Below, one piece after another: positions 12,652-27,434 of a DNA stretch of 64,000 nt. This DNA comes from Flaccisagitta enflata (Eukaryota > Chaetognatha > Sagittoidea > Aphragmophora). Position 1 is the stretch's first letter. The number at the start of each line of letters is the position of its first letter. A program made the translations under genes and the position numbers. The notes under the pieces are model-generated. The model worked only from the letters and a program-made list of their open reading frames with translations. It was not told the DNA's origin and searched no databases. The stretch spans positions 24,614,001-24,678,000 of the forward strand of contig OZ231126.1 of the NCBI GenBank assembly GCA_965153355.1. Reading direction: 5' to 3'.

Positions 12652-13041
12652 GCTAGAAGTAGAAGAAGAAGACGCAGCAGAAGAAGATAGTGAGTGCGAG
12701 AGAAGTGGATTGTTAAAAAAAAAGAAAAACAAAATATCAACCTTTCAACGGAACGAAAACGAAACCTTCGAAAACAAAAAGACAACAAGAGAAAACATTG
12801 TATCCTTCGACTTGTTCTTGTTACCTGTTATCAAGCTCGCACGCGTGTACGTTTGTGTGCGTGTTTTTGTGTGCTTTTACATATTCGTCTTCATCTCTCT
12901 TCTCGACTCTGACTGCTTCATCATCTGTCTCAACAACAAAAACAACAACAATTCATCCGTCGAAACAACACATCTCTTTCCCTCTCTGTCTCCGTCACAT
13001 TCTTCAAAAATAAACAAAGAAACAAAACAGCAACAACAAAA
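12652..13041 (+). other. Probable 5' UTR of the Hox-type gene
   Basis: A run of about 390 bases between a good 3' splice site and the start codon. It becomes strongly A- and CAA-rich just before the ATG (AACAACAAAAATG), as is common in invertebrate leaders. It has several upstream ATGs in other frames and a stop in the coding frame at 12910-12912. Whether transcription starts inside this stretch or upstream of an intron is inference. Confidence 0.4.
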
Positions 13042-14827
13042 ATGACTTCTCATTACTCGCACGTTTTCTCCCAAAACTTTGCCCACGGCGGTCAAGAGGC
13101 GTATTTCTCCGGCTATGACTCTGGCGGTGGCGGCGGCGGCAGTGGCGGTGGCAGCGGCGGAGGTGGCGGAGGTGCCGGTTCCGGCTATATGTCGACGCCC
13201 TCTTCCAGCGATCCTCAAGACCACTCCCCAGTCAACAACACCGACAACAACTATTGCGGTTATCCAGGTGGCGCTCCTTTGGAACTCGGCGTTGGCGTCG
13301 GTAACGGCGTCGTCAACGGCAACGGCGCCGCCGGACAACAACATCCGGTGGGACGCCATTTGGACGCCGGCAACGCCTCTCCGGGCCTGACGACGCCAAC
13401 TTCGTCCGTGGGTCATCCTTATTTAGGCCACGACGCGGTCAGCCCTTACTCGCCCTCTAGATCCTCGCAATACAACTACGGGGCCACAGCCGGCGTCGTC
13501 AACTCCCTCAATCACTCCTCGCTCCATCCTGGAACACTCGGCGGACCTCTTCCTTCCTCACTCACGCCGCCTATGGATCGATGCTACGATATGGCGTCAT
13601 CAGCGGCGGCAGCTGCGGCCGCGGCTGCTGCTGCGGCGGCTTCTTCCTCATCATCCTCGGCGTCGCCCAAATCCGCTTTGGAGGCGGCTCAGACCAACGC
13701 CAACTTTTATCACATGTCTTGCGCCTATCAGAGCATCAACGCCGCAGACTTTGAGACCGGCGCTTATAACGCAGCGGCAGCCGCGGCGGCGTCATTAGCT
13801 TCCGTTAACAACAAATTCTCTTCCACGACGTCTTCAGTGGCAGCCTCAGGCGTCGACAACAACAGTCTTTCGCCAGATGCTCGTTCGCTTCTCCTCTCAA
13901 GATCTCCGCCACTCGCCTCTTCTCAACAACAACAGCACCAGCAACTTCACCAGCAACAGCAACAACACATCAACGGCAACCCCTTTCACAGCAACGGCAA
14001 ATACAAGTCTTTTCACGTAGACTCTCATCACAACAATTCTGTTGCGGGGCAACAGCAACAGCAGCAAATGCGTGGTTGTAGCTCACCTCCATCAGAGTCG
14101 TACACATCAGGTGGAGAGAGCAGTCCTTGTCCTAGTCTTCCGCGCTCGCCGGGGCCTATGGCAGGCGCCCATCCACTCGATCAGCAACACCTCGTCGCCA
14201 ACCATCATCATCATCAACTCCAACAACATCATCAACAGCATCTTCAGCAACAGCAACAACAGCTCCATCATCATCAACAACAGCAACAGCATCATCATAA
14301 TCCTTACCCGCAGCAATCGTCTCCGTCGCCGCTTCTCAACACTCCCGTAAAGGATCATCTGCTCGCTGCATCCTCAGCCGTCAACACCGCCGCCACGACA
14401 ACGCCATCTTCAACGTCGTCGACTTCGTTATCTTCGTCAACATCTGCCAAGGGGCTGTCGACCTCAACCACCTCGTCGACGATCACGACGCCGACAAAAT
14501 CCGGCGACGCATCCGGAAGAAGAACGTCTTCGCCAAACACGACGCCGACATCCTCATCCTCTTTATCCTCATCCTCTTCCTCCTCATCTTCATCATCATC
14601 TTCATCGTCTTCGAAGCCCAGCCCTTCGTCCACTGCTTCCTCGAACTCGTCTTCGTCATCGTCGACGGCGGCGGCATCGGGCGCCAACTCGGCGACGACG
14701 CCTCCCGGCTCCGCGTCGCCTTCATCGGCGCCGGAAAAGAAAGGCGACGACGACGACGCCGACGATGACGCCGAAAAGGACGAAGATGGCGCAACTATTT
14801 TCCCTTGGATGAGAGGAACAACCGGAG
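13042..14827 (+). CDS. Hox-type homeobox gene, first coding exon (homeodomain exon not in window)
   Basis: The product should be a nuclear sequence-specific transcription factor that patterns the body axis and contacts the TALE cofactor PBC/Exd through its hexapeptide (family knowledge). Seen: M1, a Gly run at about residues 28-45, Ala run 188-201 followed by Ser, a second Ala run near 245, Gln/His-rich blocks at about 294-310 and 379-425, a Ser/Thr-rich block at about 453-560, an acidic Asp/Glu run at about 565-583, then IFPWMR at 586-591. The reading frame leaves the exon after one base of codon 596 at a GGAG|GTAGG donor (phase 1). The ATG at 13042 is the first in frame after a TGA at 12910-12912 and has A at -3. 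The open frame continues into the intron to 14916, which is not coding in this model. IFPWMR fits Hox paralogue groups 3, 5 or 8 better than the YPWM forms; ParaHox Xlox is an alternative. I cannot assign the paralogue without the homeodomain. Confidence 0.85.
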
Positions 14828-14833
14828 GTAGGA
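14825..14833 (+). other. 5' splice site after the hexapeptide codons
   Basis: GAG|GTAGGA at the exon end, with GT at 14828-14829. It lies 12 bases after the Arg codon of IFPWMR. Hox genes usually have an intron between hexapeptide and homeodomain. Beyond it the translation turns into basic and hydrophobic residues with no resemblance to a homeodomain arm, and a stop follows at 14914. Confidence 0.75.
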
Positions 14834-15592
14834 GAATAAAAGACCGTCGAGGATGGTTGAGACAGAAGAGGATGATGAAGGGGTGGGGGAGGGTATTTTT
14901 GAGGGTGGAACACTGAGGCAGAGGCAGAAACAGACAGATTAAAACATAGACAGATTCAGGCATAGACAGAGACAGAAAAGTTTAGACAGACACGAAGTTT
15001 CAGACAGAACAAATTGACACAGGCAGAGACCGAGAAACGCACAGCGACAGAGACGGACGGATTTAGGAATGGACAGAGACAAAGACAGACTGACAGGTGC
15101 AAGCAGACACAGACAGAAACAGGCAGATACAGACAAACAGACATGAGGAGACGCACACAGACACATGAATACACTTGTCAAGTGACAGACATTTATGACA
15201 AAAACCGTCACGCCGAATTACAGACACACCGACAAAAAAAAGGAAAGCAAATTTCATTGCTGTTTTGACTGAACAGTTCATAAACCAAGTTAAGAAATAT
15301 ACATGTAAAAAAATAAGAACTGGAATGTCTATTTGTCAAATGCAATTAAGAAATGACAAACGATTTCCAGACGACGAAGGGAAAAAAAGATTAACGGAGC
15401 TCCCCGAAGTCACTTAATCATTGTAAATTTGCCCAGATAGCCGTATCGGACAATTACAAGTTGTTTCTACGACCTGAGAAGAATACTGAGTAGCTCCTCT
15501 CTAACCAACAATTCTACATACATGACTGACGGTTGGGCTGAATTACAGACTGATGTTTTAACTTCTACAATCCTTTAAACAAGAAAACAACA

Positions 15593-15948
<356 letters not shown>

Positions 15949-15949
15949 A

Positions 15950-16878
<929 letters not shown>

Positions 16879-16947
16879 CACGAACACATGCAAACTTTTA
16901 AAAGCACTTGATTACCTAAGTAATGGCCCGCCTTATTTCTCATTCTC

Positions 16948-16950
<3 letters not shown>

Positions 16951-17037
<87 letters not shown>

Positions 17038-17075
17038 CTTTGCTATTTCCACGCATGAAAAATACAGACATCCTT

Positions 17076-17136
<61 letters not shown>
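16951..17136. repeat. (CT)n and (GA)n inverted pair
   Basis: CT 16951-17034, 45 bases of other sequence, GA 17080-17136. Complementary arms. Confidence 0.95.
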
Positions 17137-17973
<837 letters not shown>

Positions 17974-18125
17974 TCAATTCATTTCTCAATAAAATTCCAT
18001 TCTAATGATGCTGATTATTTGTCACTGTCTATGTTGGTCTGAAATGCCCCAAGAAAAATGAAGGGCAGATGCTGGTCCGCGACTCGGGCCTGTTTCGTGG
18101 ACGTCTTTGAAGGTTTCCGCCAACT

Positions 18126-18177
18126 CCCCGGATGTAAGACCTACAACAGGTCCCCGGATGTAAGACCTACAACAGGT
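18126..18177 (+). repeat. 26 bp tandem duplication
   Basis: CCCCGGATGTAAGACCTACA plus ACAGGT, two identical units, followed by a related CCCGGATGGAGACCTACA. Confidence 0.75.
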
Positions 18178-18487
18178 CCCGGGTCTCTCTCTTAATAACT
18201 AACCCGGATGGAGACCTACAAGAGAAAGCCACGTTTTGGTCTGTCCATTTTTACGTTCTAGTTTAGGTTTTTAATCTGTTCGTTGAGTTTTGTTTATTTT
18301 TGTATCTATTTGTTTATGTTTCTTCTTCTTTATTCTTTTCAGTTGTTTCTGTTTGGTCTTGGATCAAGACGTGTTTCCTGTATTTCGTTTTGTTTTGTCT
18401 GGCTCTTTTTCGTGTTCTCTTTTCCCCATCCAACTCTCGTTTACCTTCTTTACCTTTTCTACATTCGAATTTCTATTCATATCTCCT

Positions 18488-18628
18488 TTTTTAGTCGCGG
18501 ACACGAGACTCTATAACCCTCTTTTCGGTCCGTCGGTCCGTCCGTCCGTCAGTCACAAAGTTGTTTTTCGACATTTTTCGCTCCTGCCCACCCGTCCGCC
18601 ACTAATGCTGCCGTGTATACGGCCTTGA
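18488..18628 (-). repeat. Dispersed hairpin-ended repeat, subfamily A
   Basis: Reverse-oriented: TTTTTTAGTCGCGGACACGA at the left, a (CCGT)n-type tract, TTTTTCGACATTTTTCGC, CTGCCCACCCGTCCGCC and CCGTGTATACGGCCTTG at the right. Confidence 0.8.
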
Positions 18629-18736
18629 TCTCTACCTAACCTCACCTTTCTTATCTTACGATTTCTTCGCCCCCCCCTTTTTCCCTCCCTTATCATCTTT
18701 ACCTCTCCCTTTTCTCTCCCCCTCCCTTATCATCTT

Positions 18737-18738
<2 letters not shown>

Positions 18739-18830
<92 letters not shown>
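18739..18830. repeat. (CT)n microsatellite
   Basis: About 46 perfect units. Confidence 0.95.
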
Positions 18831-18834
<4 letters not shown>

Positions 18835-19342
18835 TCTCCTCTCTTTCCGGCATGGCTCTCCATTCCTCTTAACCTGTCCTCAGCAACTTCACAGATAAAT
18901 CCTTCCATTTTTTACTTTGATAAACAGTTTTTGTATTTACGAGTTCGAGCCCTTTTTTTTGACAGCTCCCGGTGGAAAACTAAGAATTATAGCAGCGCTT
19001 GTTCGTATCTTTTTTTTTCTCATGACAGTCAAGGACTTGATTGAGTAGCCTTGATAAGGAATTGCGAACGAATGAAGAAGAAGTGAAACCACAGTTGTAT
19101 AAGCACATGAGTAATGCAACATAAGTAATGCAACTCTCATATCGATAAACACCAATTTTCAGTCAAGTTTTCAATGCAACTGCAATATATTTAGGAAGAA
19201 ACATGCTACAGAAAGAATAGTGCTCGAATGGAGGAGCGGAGCGAGAAGGTAAGTTTGACTCGGACGCAAAACTAGTGGAAATGTCAATTTGCGCAGAGCG
19301 GGAAAGGACGAAGTCGAATGAAACGATACATACATTGAACAA

Positions 19343-19346
<4 letters not shown>

Positions 19347-19388
<42 letters not shown>
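19347..19388. repeat. (GA)n microsatellite
   Basis: Short, about 20 units. Confidence 0.9.
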
Positions 19389-19389
<1 letters not shown>

Positions 19390-19688
19390 CAGTCAACCCA
19401 ATTTCAAGAGAAAAGTTCCTTTCTACGTCGTTTTGAAGCGATAATGAGGAGAAGATTGTTCCCTGGAAAGGGGGTTCCCAATCTCCCCGTTCCCCCCCCC
19501 CACACCCCCATTCCACCGTTTCCGTTGCCGTTACTTGCTTCGTTGAGACGCATTGACTGTGTTTTGGTTCTTTCACTTCGAGCCAGAAATCATTAGGCAA
19601 ACAAAACCAGCTTCAGCTTCTTCTTTTTCTTTCTTTCTTTCTTTTTCACTTTTTCCTCCCTCTCATTATCTCACACTGTTTGAGTTTA

Positions 19689-19698
19689 TCTGTCTGCC

Positions 19699-19757
<59 letters not shown>

Positions 19758-19769
19758 GCAACTGGCTGT

Positions 19770-19853
<84 letters not shown>
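19689..19853. repeat. (TCTG)n then (CT)n
   Basis: TCTG to 19757, CT from 19771. Confidence 0.95.
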
Positions 19854-19857
<4 letters not shown>

Positions 19858-20148
19858 CTCAATGTTGTTTTAGTTATTACTGTTGATGTTCCTGTTGTTG
19901 TCCTTGTTGTTGTTGCTGTTGTTTCGTTGTTGGGTGACCTTGGCCTCGGTTAACGACTCTGAGTCTGAGCGCAACCACGTGGGATGACTGACTGACTTTC
20001 GCAATCTTGTGGAGAAAAGGGAAGAGGAGAATTAGAAAAACAGAACAAATGAGAAAGCAAAGGAAATAAAAAAAGAATGGGAAAAAGAAAAAAAGAAGAG
20101 GGAAAAAGAGAAAGAGCAAGTAAAGAGAGACGAAAAAGAGAGCAAGAA

Positions 20149-20156
20149 AGAAAGAT

Positions 20157-20227
<71 letters not shown>

Positions 20228-20235
20228 AAAAAAGT

Positions 20236-20307
<72 letters not shown>

Positions 20308-20308
20308 A
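20149..20308. repeat. (GAAA)n microsatellite
   Basis: About 40 units with one break near 20230. Abuts a subfamily D repeat. Confidence 0.95.
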
Positions 20309-20325
20309 TGTAGAAATAAAAGAAG

Positions 20326-20615
20326 AAACAAGGCCAAGTTATGGCCAATAAGTGCGCCTCGCTTGATTAAGAATTTGTGGATGAACGTTTTGAATGAATG
20401 AATGAATGAATGAATGAATGAATGAATGAATGAATGAATGAATAAAAGAATGAAAATGATCGTGGTGAGGCATGAGAAGTGATAGTAATGAAGAAAGACG
20501 ACAGAATTGGCCGTTTTGAGCGATTTAAATGATTGCGTTACCAACCGACCGACCGACCAACCGACCAACCAACGGACATGACCTCTTATAGAAGTGCGAG
20601 GACGCACTTAAAAAA
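20326..20615 (+). repeat. Dispersed hairpin-ended repeat, subfamily D, with (GAAT)n expansion inside
   Basis: AACAAGGCCAAGTTATGGCC and AATAAGTGCGCC at the 5' side, then a (GAAT)n array at 20392-20442, then GCGTTACCAACCGACCGACC, CTCTTATAGAAGTGCG and CGCACTTAAAAAAC. The tail hairpin AAGTGCG/CGCACTT differs from the other D copies but is self-complementary. Confidence 0.75.
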
Positions 20616-21816
20616 CGAGAGAAAGAAAGAAAAAAGAAAGAAAAGGTTGAAAAATCTAAAATGGCAAAAAGAAAAAAAGTGAGAGTGTGATTGTCCGAAT
20701 CTCGCGCAACAGTCATGGCCAGAAATTCTCTTTCATCTTTGACCATAAATGGCAACAGTAAGTTAGCCCAGCATTTGCATATTTGTGAGCCATCATTTCA
20801 CAATACAGAGTCATGGTTGCTATATATGCGTTTCAAATGACTAAAATGACCTCCGTTATCTTTCTGTCTATTTCCGTTCCTTTTGGAGTAATTTTTCCAC
20901 CCACTTCTCACCATCAAGGACAAGGGCGTTAGCAATTGACTGTTCTCACCGTTGTCGCGGTGGGCTTACAACTTTCTAGATCCCACGTGGCTCAAAGCTT
21001 GGCGCAATTCGCAATTCTCTTACTTTCAACAATTCCCAATACCTAATTCACGGGACCACGGCACCTTGTGTAGCGTGTAGTTATCCCTGCAAATCTCCAT
21101 ATTTTACATATTCAAACAGTCTTCATGCTTTTCCAAAAGAATCTACTTTTTTTGAAGTCTTTTATTTTTCTATCGGTGATTGAGAAGGTAGCTCCTCTAA
21201 CTACCACTTTCCCCCACCTCAGCCCTGGCGTCGCACTATCTAAAGTCAAAACGCAGTAAAATTCTCGGTAGTGATTGTTTTGTATTACCTTTAAGTAGTC
21301 TTTACTTTTCTCCTTCGCTGAACCGAGTCAATATTTTCATTTTGGTTGTTGGAAGATGATGAAGAGTTGTTGATACAAATCCCTCGACGGAATCCGTTTC
21401 ATCTTCATCTCCCTCGTCTGCTTCTCCTTCCTGTGAGGGGTTTTCTTTCGCCGGCGTCTTAAAAACTTCGTCGTTGACACCAACTTTCGTGGCACGTATG
21501 CCAGCCGGCCTATCTTCTTCAGTTCCTTACCCCCGTTTCTGTCATTATCTTCCATGTTTTTCCTTCACCCCCATTGGGGGGCTTCTAGCTTCGTCGCTTA
21601 TCCAGGTTGGAAGTGCCGTGTTGTTGTTGTTTTCTTTACTTCATCTTCATCCTTGCTTCCACTGCCACCGCCGCCGCCGCAGCCGCATCCACCGCCGCCG
21701 CCGCCGCCAGTTAAAAGGCTTTTTGTTCGCTTCTAAGACTCCCCAGATGGCACTAAAATCCCGAGTAAATGGTTTTTCTTTTCCGACTCCCAACTTTTTT
21801 TCGATAGCGTCCTCAA
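20616..21816. other. Unassigned sequence, no gene seen
   Basis: About 1.2 kb without strong repeats to 21650. A GCCGCCGCCGCAGCC tract at 21663-21710 precedes the (TTC)n array. Confidence 0.3.
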
Positions 21817-21864
21817 TTTCCTCTTCTTCTACTTCTTCTTCTTCCGCTTCTTCTTCTTCTTCTA

Positions 21865-21895
<31 letters not shown>

Positions 21896-22055
21896 TCCTT
21901 CTTCTTCTTCTTCTTCTTCTTCTTCTTCTTCTTCTTCTTCTTCTTCTTCTTCTTCTTCTTCTTTTTCTTCGTCTTTTCTTCTTTTTCTTCTTCTTCTTCT
22001 TCTTCTTCTTCTTCTTCTTCTTCTTCTTCTTCTTCTTCTTCTTCTTCTTCTTCTC

Positions 22056-22089
<34 letters not shown>

Positions 22090-22198
22090 TTCTTTTTCCT
22101 CTTCTTTTTCCTTTTCCTCTTCTTCTTCTTCTTCTTCTTCTTCTTCTTCTTCTTCTTCTTCTTCTTCTTCTTCTTCTTCTTCTTCTTCTTCTTCTTTT
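21817..22198. repeat. (TTC)n microsatellite, about 380 bp
   Basis: Interrupted by CTCC and TTTTC variants. Could form triplex DNA. Poly-Ser, Leu and Glu frames are artefacts. Confidence 0.95.
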
Positions 22199-22610
22199 TT
22201 TTTTCTTTTCGAATTTCTGAAAATGATCCCCCTCTCTTTCTCTTTCAATCTCTTTCTAAAATCCCCTTTGAGGAAGTAGAAGAAGATGTTAGAAAAAAAC
22301 TTATCCCCCTCGAAAATTGCGGTCGAGTATTTTGGTGGTAATAGTGGCGCGCGTATTTTGTCCTCACGAACTTGGGTCGTTCGATGGGGGCGCTGATCGG
22401 CAGACAAGTGGCGGCAAACATCGTCAAATCGTCTTTCGCCCCCCCCCCCACCCCCTTATCCTCCTCCAACTCTCCCATCTACTCTATCCTTTTATAAATC
22501 TTCTCTCCCCCTCCCTTTCTTCTCCCAGTTGAACCGCTCTCAATTACCAATTTTCTTCGCGAAATTTTATTACCTAAAAAGCGATTGTTAAGAGTTTTTT
22601 ATCGCCATTT

Positions 22611-22716
<106 letters not shown>

Positions 22717-23009
22717 AACACACACACCGACACACGTACCACGTTTTTTCAGCTGATTTCTTTTTATGAACCACTTAAAATTCACAAACAAATCATGTGT
22801 AAGATTCTAAATATGTAGCTGCCACACTGTACCAAAGCAGCTTGTTTCACTCCCCCACTGAGTAAGCATTTCACTGTTCTTTCCCTCTTGTCCCCTTTCC
22901 TCAAACACTTGACATGAAGATATCAATCAGTCTTTCTATTATATGAAAATTAAGCCCGTGTCGCGTAGATTGAGTGAGAAAAAGAGCCGTATCTCCTTTA
23001 CACGTCACC

Positions 23010-24044
<1,035 letters not shown>

Positions 24045-24688
24045 ATCTTTGGATCCTGACTTCAGGATTTTATGAAACTTTGCTGGTGTTGTTTATAGGT
24101 CAATAGGAGCTTGTGTATCAATTTTCAAAAAAATTCATAAACTTTTACTACCCTTTGCCTATTATTTTTGTAGTAATATTTAGCTGGCACTTAGCTGGTT
24201 TACATAGGTAGAGGGTAGTAAAAGTTTATGAATTTTTTTTTAATTTGGTATACAAGTAAAGGGTAGTAAATAAACAACCCCTGCAAAATTCGAATTAAAT
24301 CTGAAGTCTGGTTTAGAAGATATTAGCTTATTTATGTTGTAATATGTTACTAGGACTTGGGCGATTTACATAGGCAAAGGGTAGTAAAAGTTTGTGAATT
24401 TTTTTCTAAGTTGGTATACAAGTAAAGGGTAGTAGATAAACAACCCCTGCAAAATTCGAATTAAATCTGAAGCCTAGTTTATGAGATATTAGTTTATTTA
24501 TTTAGTAATATGTTACTAGGACTTAAGCAGTTTTCATAGGCAAAGGGTAGTAAAAGTTTATGAATTTTTTTAAAACTTAGTAAACAGGTAAATAATGTCA
24601 ATTAAACAGCTCCTGCAAAATTCGATTTAAATCTGAAGTCTGGTTTATGAGATATAAACTTATTTTTGTAGTAATACATTACTGTTGT

Positions 24689-24690
<2 letters not shown>
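24045..24690 (+). repeat. 166 bp tandem satellite, three units, with inverted leader
   Basis: Units start at 24199, 24365 and 24531 (exactly 166 apart), each opening TTTACATAGGCAAAGGGTAG-like and containing ACAACCCCTGCAAAATTCGA. The leader 24126-24163 carries the inverse (TTCATAAACTTTTACTACCC), able to fold on unit 1. The array ends at the (CA)n/(TG)n hairpin. The start of the leader is shared with 52930-52975. Confidence 0.75.
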
Positions 24691-24731
<41 letters not shown>

Positions 24732-24751
24732 TGTGTGTGTGTTTTTTCTTC
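24690..24751. repeat. (CA)n followed by (TG)n, hairpin-forming
   Basis: About 18 CA units, CTG, then TG units: a self-complementary pair of dinucleotide runs. Confidence 0.8.
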
Positions 24752-24818
24752 CTGTGGACTGTTTTAAAAACAGATTATGCTAATATTGCATAAAATAACC
24801 CATGCCATTCCTCTAAAA

Positions 24819-24982
24819 AAAGGTTTGCCGTCAAGGACTCCAAGGACCAAGGTTTGCCTTCTTGGACTTCAGTGTTTAATGTTCAAGGTATGCGTCATGG
24901 ACTTAAAGGTATGCCGTCATGGACTTTAAGGTATACCGTCATGGACTTTAAAGTATGCATGCCATCATGGACATCATTATTT
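24819..24982 (+). repeat. Degenerate 22-29 bp minisatellite
   Basis: Repeats AAGGTATGCCGTCATGGACT with variants (TTTGCCTTCTTGGACTT, ATACCGTCATGGACTTTA), about six units. Confidence 0.65.
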
Positions 24983-25141
24983 TCCAAAAAAATTTCAAAA
25001 AAAAATTTTTTTTGAATTTTAGTTTTTGAAATTTTTTTTTTTTTTGAAAAAAAAATTTTTAATTTTTTTTGAAAAAAATTTTTTTTTTGAATTTTTTTTT
25101 TTTTTTTGTCGTGTATCTTCTGGTCAGCGTTTGCTAGGCAA

Positions 25142-25196
25142 GAAAGCTTCAAAAATTACAGTCCCCAGTCGGGGACTGTAATTTTGAAGCTTTTTT
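25142..25196. repeat. Near-perfect hairpin, TACAGTCCCC type
   Basis: GAAGCTTCAAAAATTACAGT and CCCC, a four-base AGTC loop, then GGGGACTGTAATTTTGAAGC. About 24 bp stem. TACAGT at the core echoes the TA-CAGT ends of the local MITEs. It follows a run of alternating A and T blocks (24976-25098). Confidence 0.6.
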
Positions 25197-25270
25197 CCAT
25201 GTATTTTCCATCCTATTGCCTGTTTGTTAATCTGTCCGAATATGCCCTCTTCTTATCTGTCTCCTTTTTG

Positions 25271-25853
25271 GGCAGCGGCCCCGAAGTCCTGTAGAACACA
25301 GGGGGACTTTCGTTCGTTCGTTCGTTCGTCCGTCCGTCCCGCCCCTCGAGGCCTCTCAGGCCTCAAATCTGGCCTCTCAGGCCTTAAATCTGGCCTCTTA
25401 GGCCTCAAAATAGACCTCTCAGGCCTTAAATCTGGCCTCTCAGGCCTCGAATCTAGCCTTTTAGGCCTCAAATTTGGCCTCTCAGGCCTCTTATCTGGCC
25501 TCTCAGGCATCAAATCTGGCCTCTCAGGCCTCAAATCTGGCCTCTCAGGCCTCAAATCTTGCCTCTTAGGCCTCAAATCCAACCTCTTGCTTCAAATTAG
25601 GCCTCTCAAGCCTCAAATCAGCTATCTGATCCTCAAGTCAGTTCTCTATGGCATTCCAAGCCTTGATCCAGCTCTTTCAAGCCTCAAGTCATCCCATTCA
25701 AGCCCCCAACTGGCTTTCTGGCCTTACATCAGCCCTCTTAGACCTGAATTCAGCCCAAACGGACGGACGGACGGACGGATGGACGAATGAACGGATGAAC
25801 GAAAGTCCCCCTGTGTTCTACAGGACTTCGTCCCCTTCGGGGCCGCTGCCCTG
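25271..25853 (+). mobile_element. Foldback element with 21 bp internal repeats, copy 1
   Basis: Inverted ends: GGGCAGCGGCCCCGAAGTCC, TGTAGAACACAGGGGGACTT on the left and AAGTCCCCCTGTGTTCTACA, GGACTTCGTC, GGGGCCGCTGCCC on the right. Inside the ends lie (CGTT)n/(CCGT)n and (CGGA)n runs, themselves inverted. The core is a 21 bp minisatellite GGCCTCTCAGGCCTCAAATCT, at least 10 units, more degenerate to the right. The open frames (188 aa plus, 109 aa minus) are only the 7-codon translation of this repeat. Confidence 0.75.
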
Positions 25854-25960
25854 CTTCCCCTCACTCAAATTCACAATCATGCACAGCAGGGCAACGGGTA
25901 TCGCTGACCACATATTGCCCTTGGGCGACCTGTTTTCTCTGTCCCTGTCTGTCTGTTTCT

Positions 25961-25963
25961 CTG

Positions 25964-26052
<89 letters not shown>
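25961..26052. repeat. (CTCTGT)n then (CT)n
   Basis: Short TCTCTG units grade into perfect CT. Confidence 0.9.
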
Positions 26053-26055
<3 letters not shown>

Positions 26056-26420
26056 CCTTGCACGAGAGCGTCGTGTCAAGTTCTTTCCAATTTCTCTCCA
26101 CTTCCATTCTAAGGTCAAGCTTCTGCATTTTTTTCTTTGAAGGTCACCTTGCAGAAAGAAGAATCGCAGCAGATATTCCTTCTCTTCTGTTTTTCTTTTT
26201 TTCTTTTTTATCGTTGTTGTTGAACTCTAGTTGGTTTCATTTTCCTTTTTTTCTCTCTCTCTCTTTTTTTTCCTCCCTTTTTTGGTTTCAAACCAAATTT
26301 CTTTCTTGAAATGTGCCATTCTAGGACCGAAGTAATCAATATCGCGGAAATTTGTCCCTTTTTTCATTCAAATTTTTGGACCTCCTACGCATGGCTGATT
26401 ATGGCAATATTTCAAAAGTA

Positions 26421-26424
<4 letters not shown>

Positions 26425-26513
<89 letters not shown>
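26425..26513. repeat. (CT)n microsatellite
   Basis: About 44 units. Confidence 0.95.
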
Positions 26514-26517
<4 letters not shown>

Positions 26518-26648
26518 GTTTACTTTGAAAATGCCAAGAGCCTTACCCTTGCTCTCCATTCCTTGTTCTTTACCGCTGGAGACACTGAGTCTCCAACTTA
26601 TTGCTGTACTGCCTTCAATTTTCCATGTAAGAAACTGTCCATGCGTCT

Positions 26649-26763
<115 letters not shown>

Positions 26764-26937
26764 CCGTGGTGCTCTATCCATATGATCTACAGTTTGGTCA
26801 AACATTGGTTGCTTGGTTTGTTTTGATCTTTTTTTTCGGTTCCAACTCAAAAAGATGTGCCGACAACCAAACGCCAAAACCAAAAGCAAGAGAGGAAAAC
26901 ATTTGGTGATGGAAAGGAAAGAAAAGAAACAGCAAGG

Positions 26938-26939
<2 letters not shown>

Positions 26940-26999
<60 letters not shown>
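26940..26999. repeat. (GA)n microsatellite
   Basis: About 29 units. Complementary to the CT tract 180 bases to its left. Confidence 0.95.
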
Positions 27000-27001
<2 letters not shown>

Positions 27002-27434
27002 TTTGTTGTATTTTAGAATGTGCCAATAAAAAAATGCCTTAGGGCTAAATTTACCTCATAGGCAATCCCAATGGGTCAGTCTAGTCTGAAAATTTTCAAC
27101 GACCTAATGCAGCCAAACCAAGCACAGCAGAGGCGAAGTTGTTTATTTTGTTGATAGTATGTACAGTCATGAATCAATAAATCCGACTTGGACTATTTGT
27201 TTTCAAAATTTGTCCTCATTACAGTCATCCCTTTAAGTTACTATTTGTTCCATTGTTCATCCGTTGGACCGTTTGTCACAAAGTTGTTTGGAAGGCTTTT
27301 TTAAATACATTTTTGATCATCCGAGAACAAACTTGGAAGAGTAGGCATAGGTCATTTTAGAAATTTTCGTCCAGCAGTCTGTTTGTCTGTCTGTCTGTCT
27401 TTTTGGAAATGCCGACGCACACGACGTTGGCCTA

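Noticed and set aside
12877-13416. 179-codon minus-strand frame across the Hox start
   Set aside because: Antisense shadow of the Gly-rich start of the Hox exon.
14355-14963. 202-codon minus-strand frame opposite the Hox exon
   Set aside because: It is the complement of Ser- and Asp-rich coding sequence and lacks domains. The plus strand is the coding one because of IFPWMR and the donor site.
25224-25790. 188-codon frame with a GLKSGLS repeat
   Set aside because: Seven-residue repeat coded by the 21 bp minisatellite inside a foldback element; the opposite strand is equally open.
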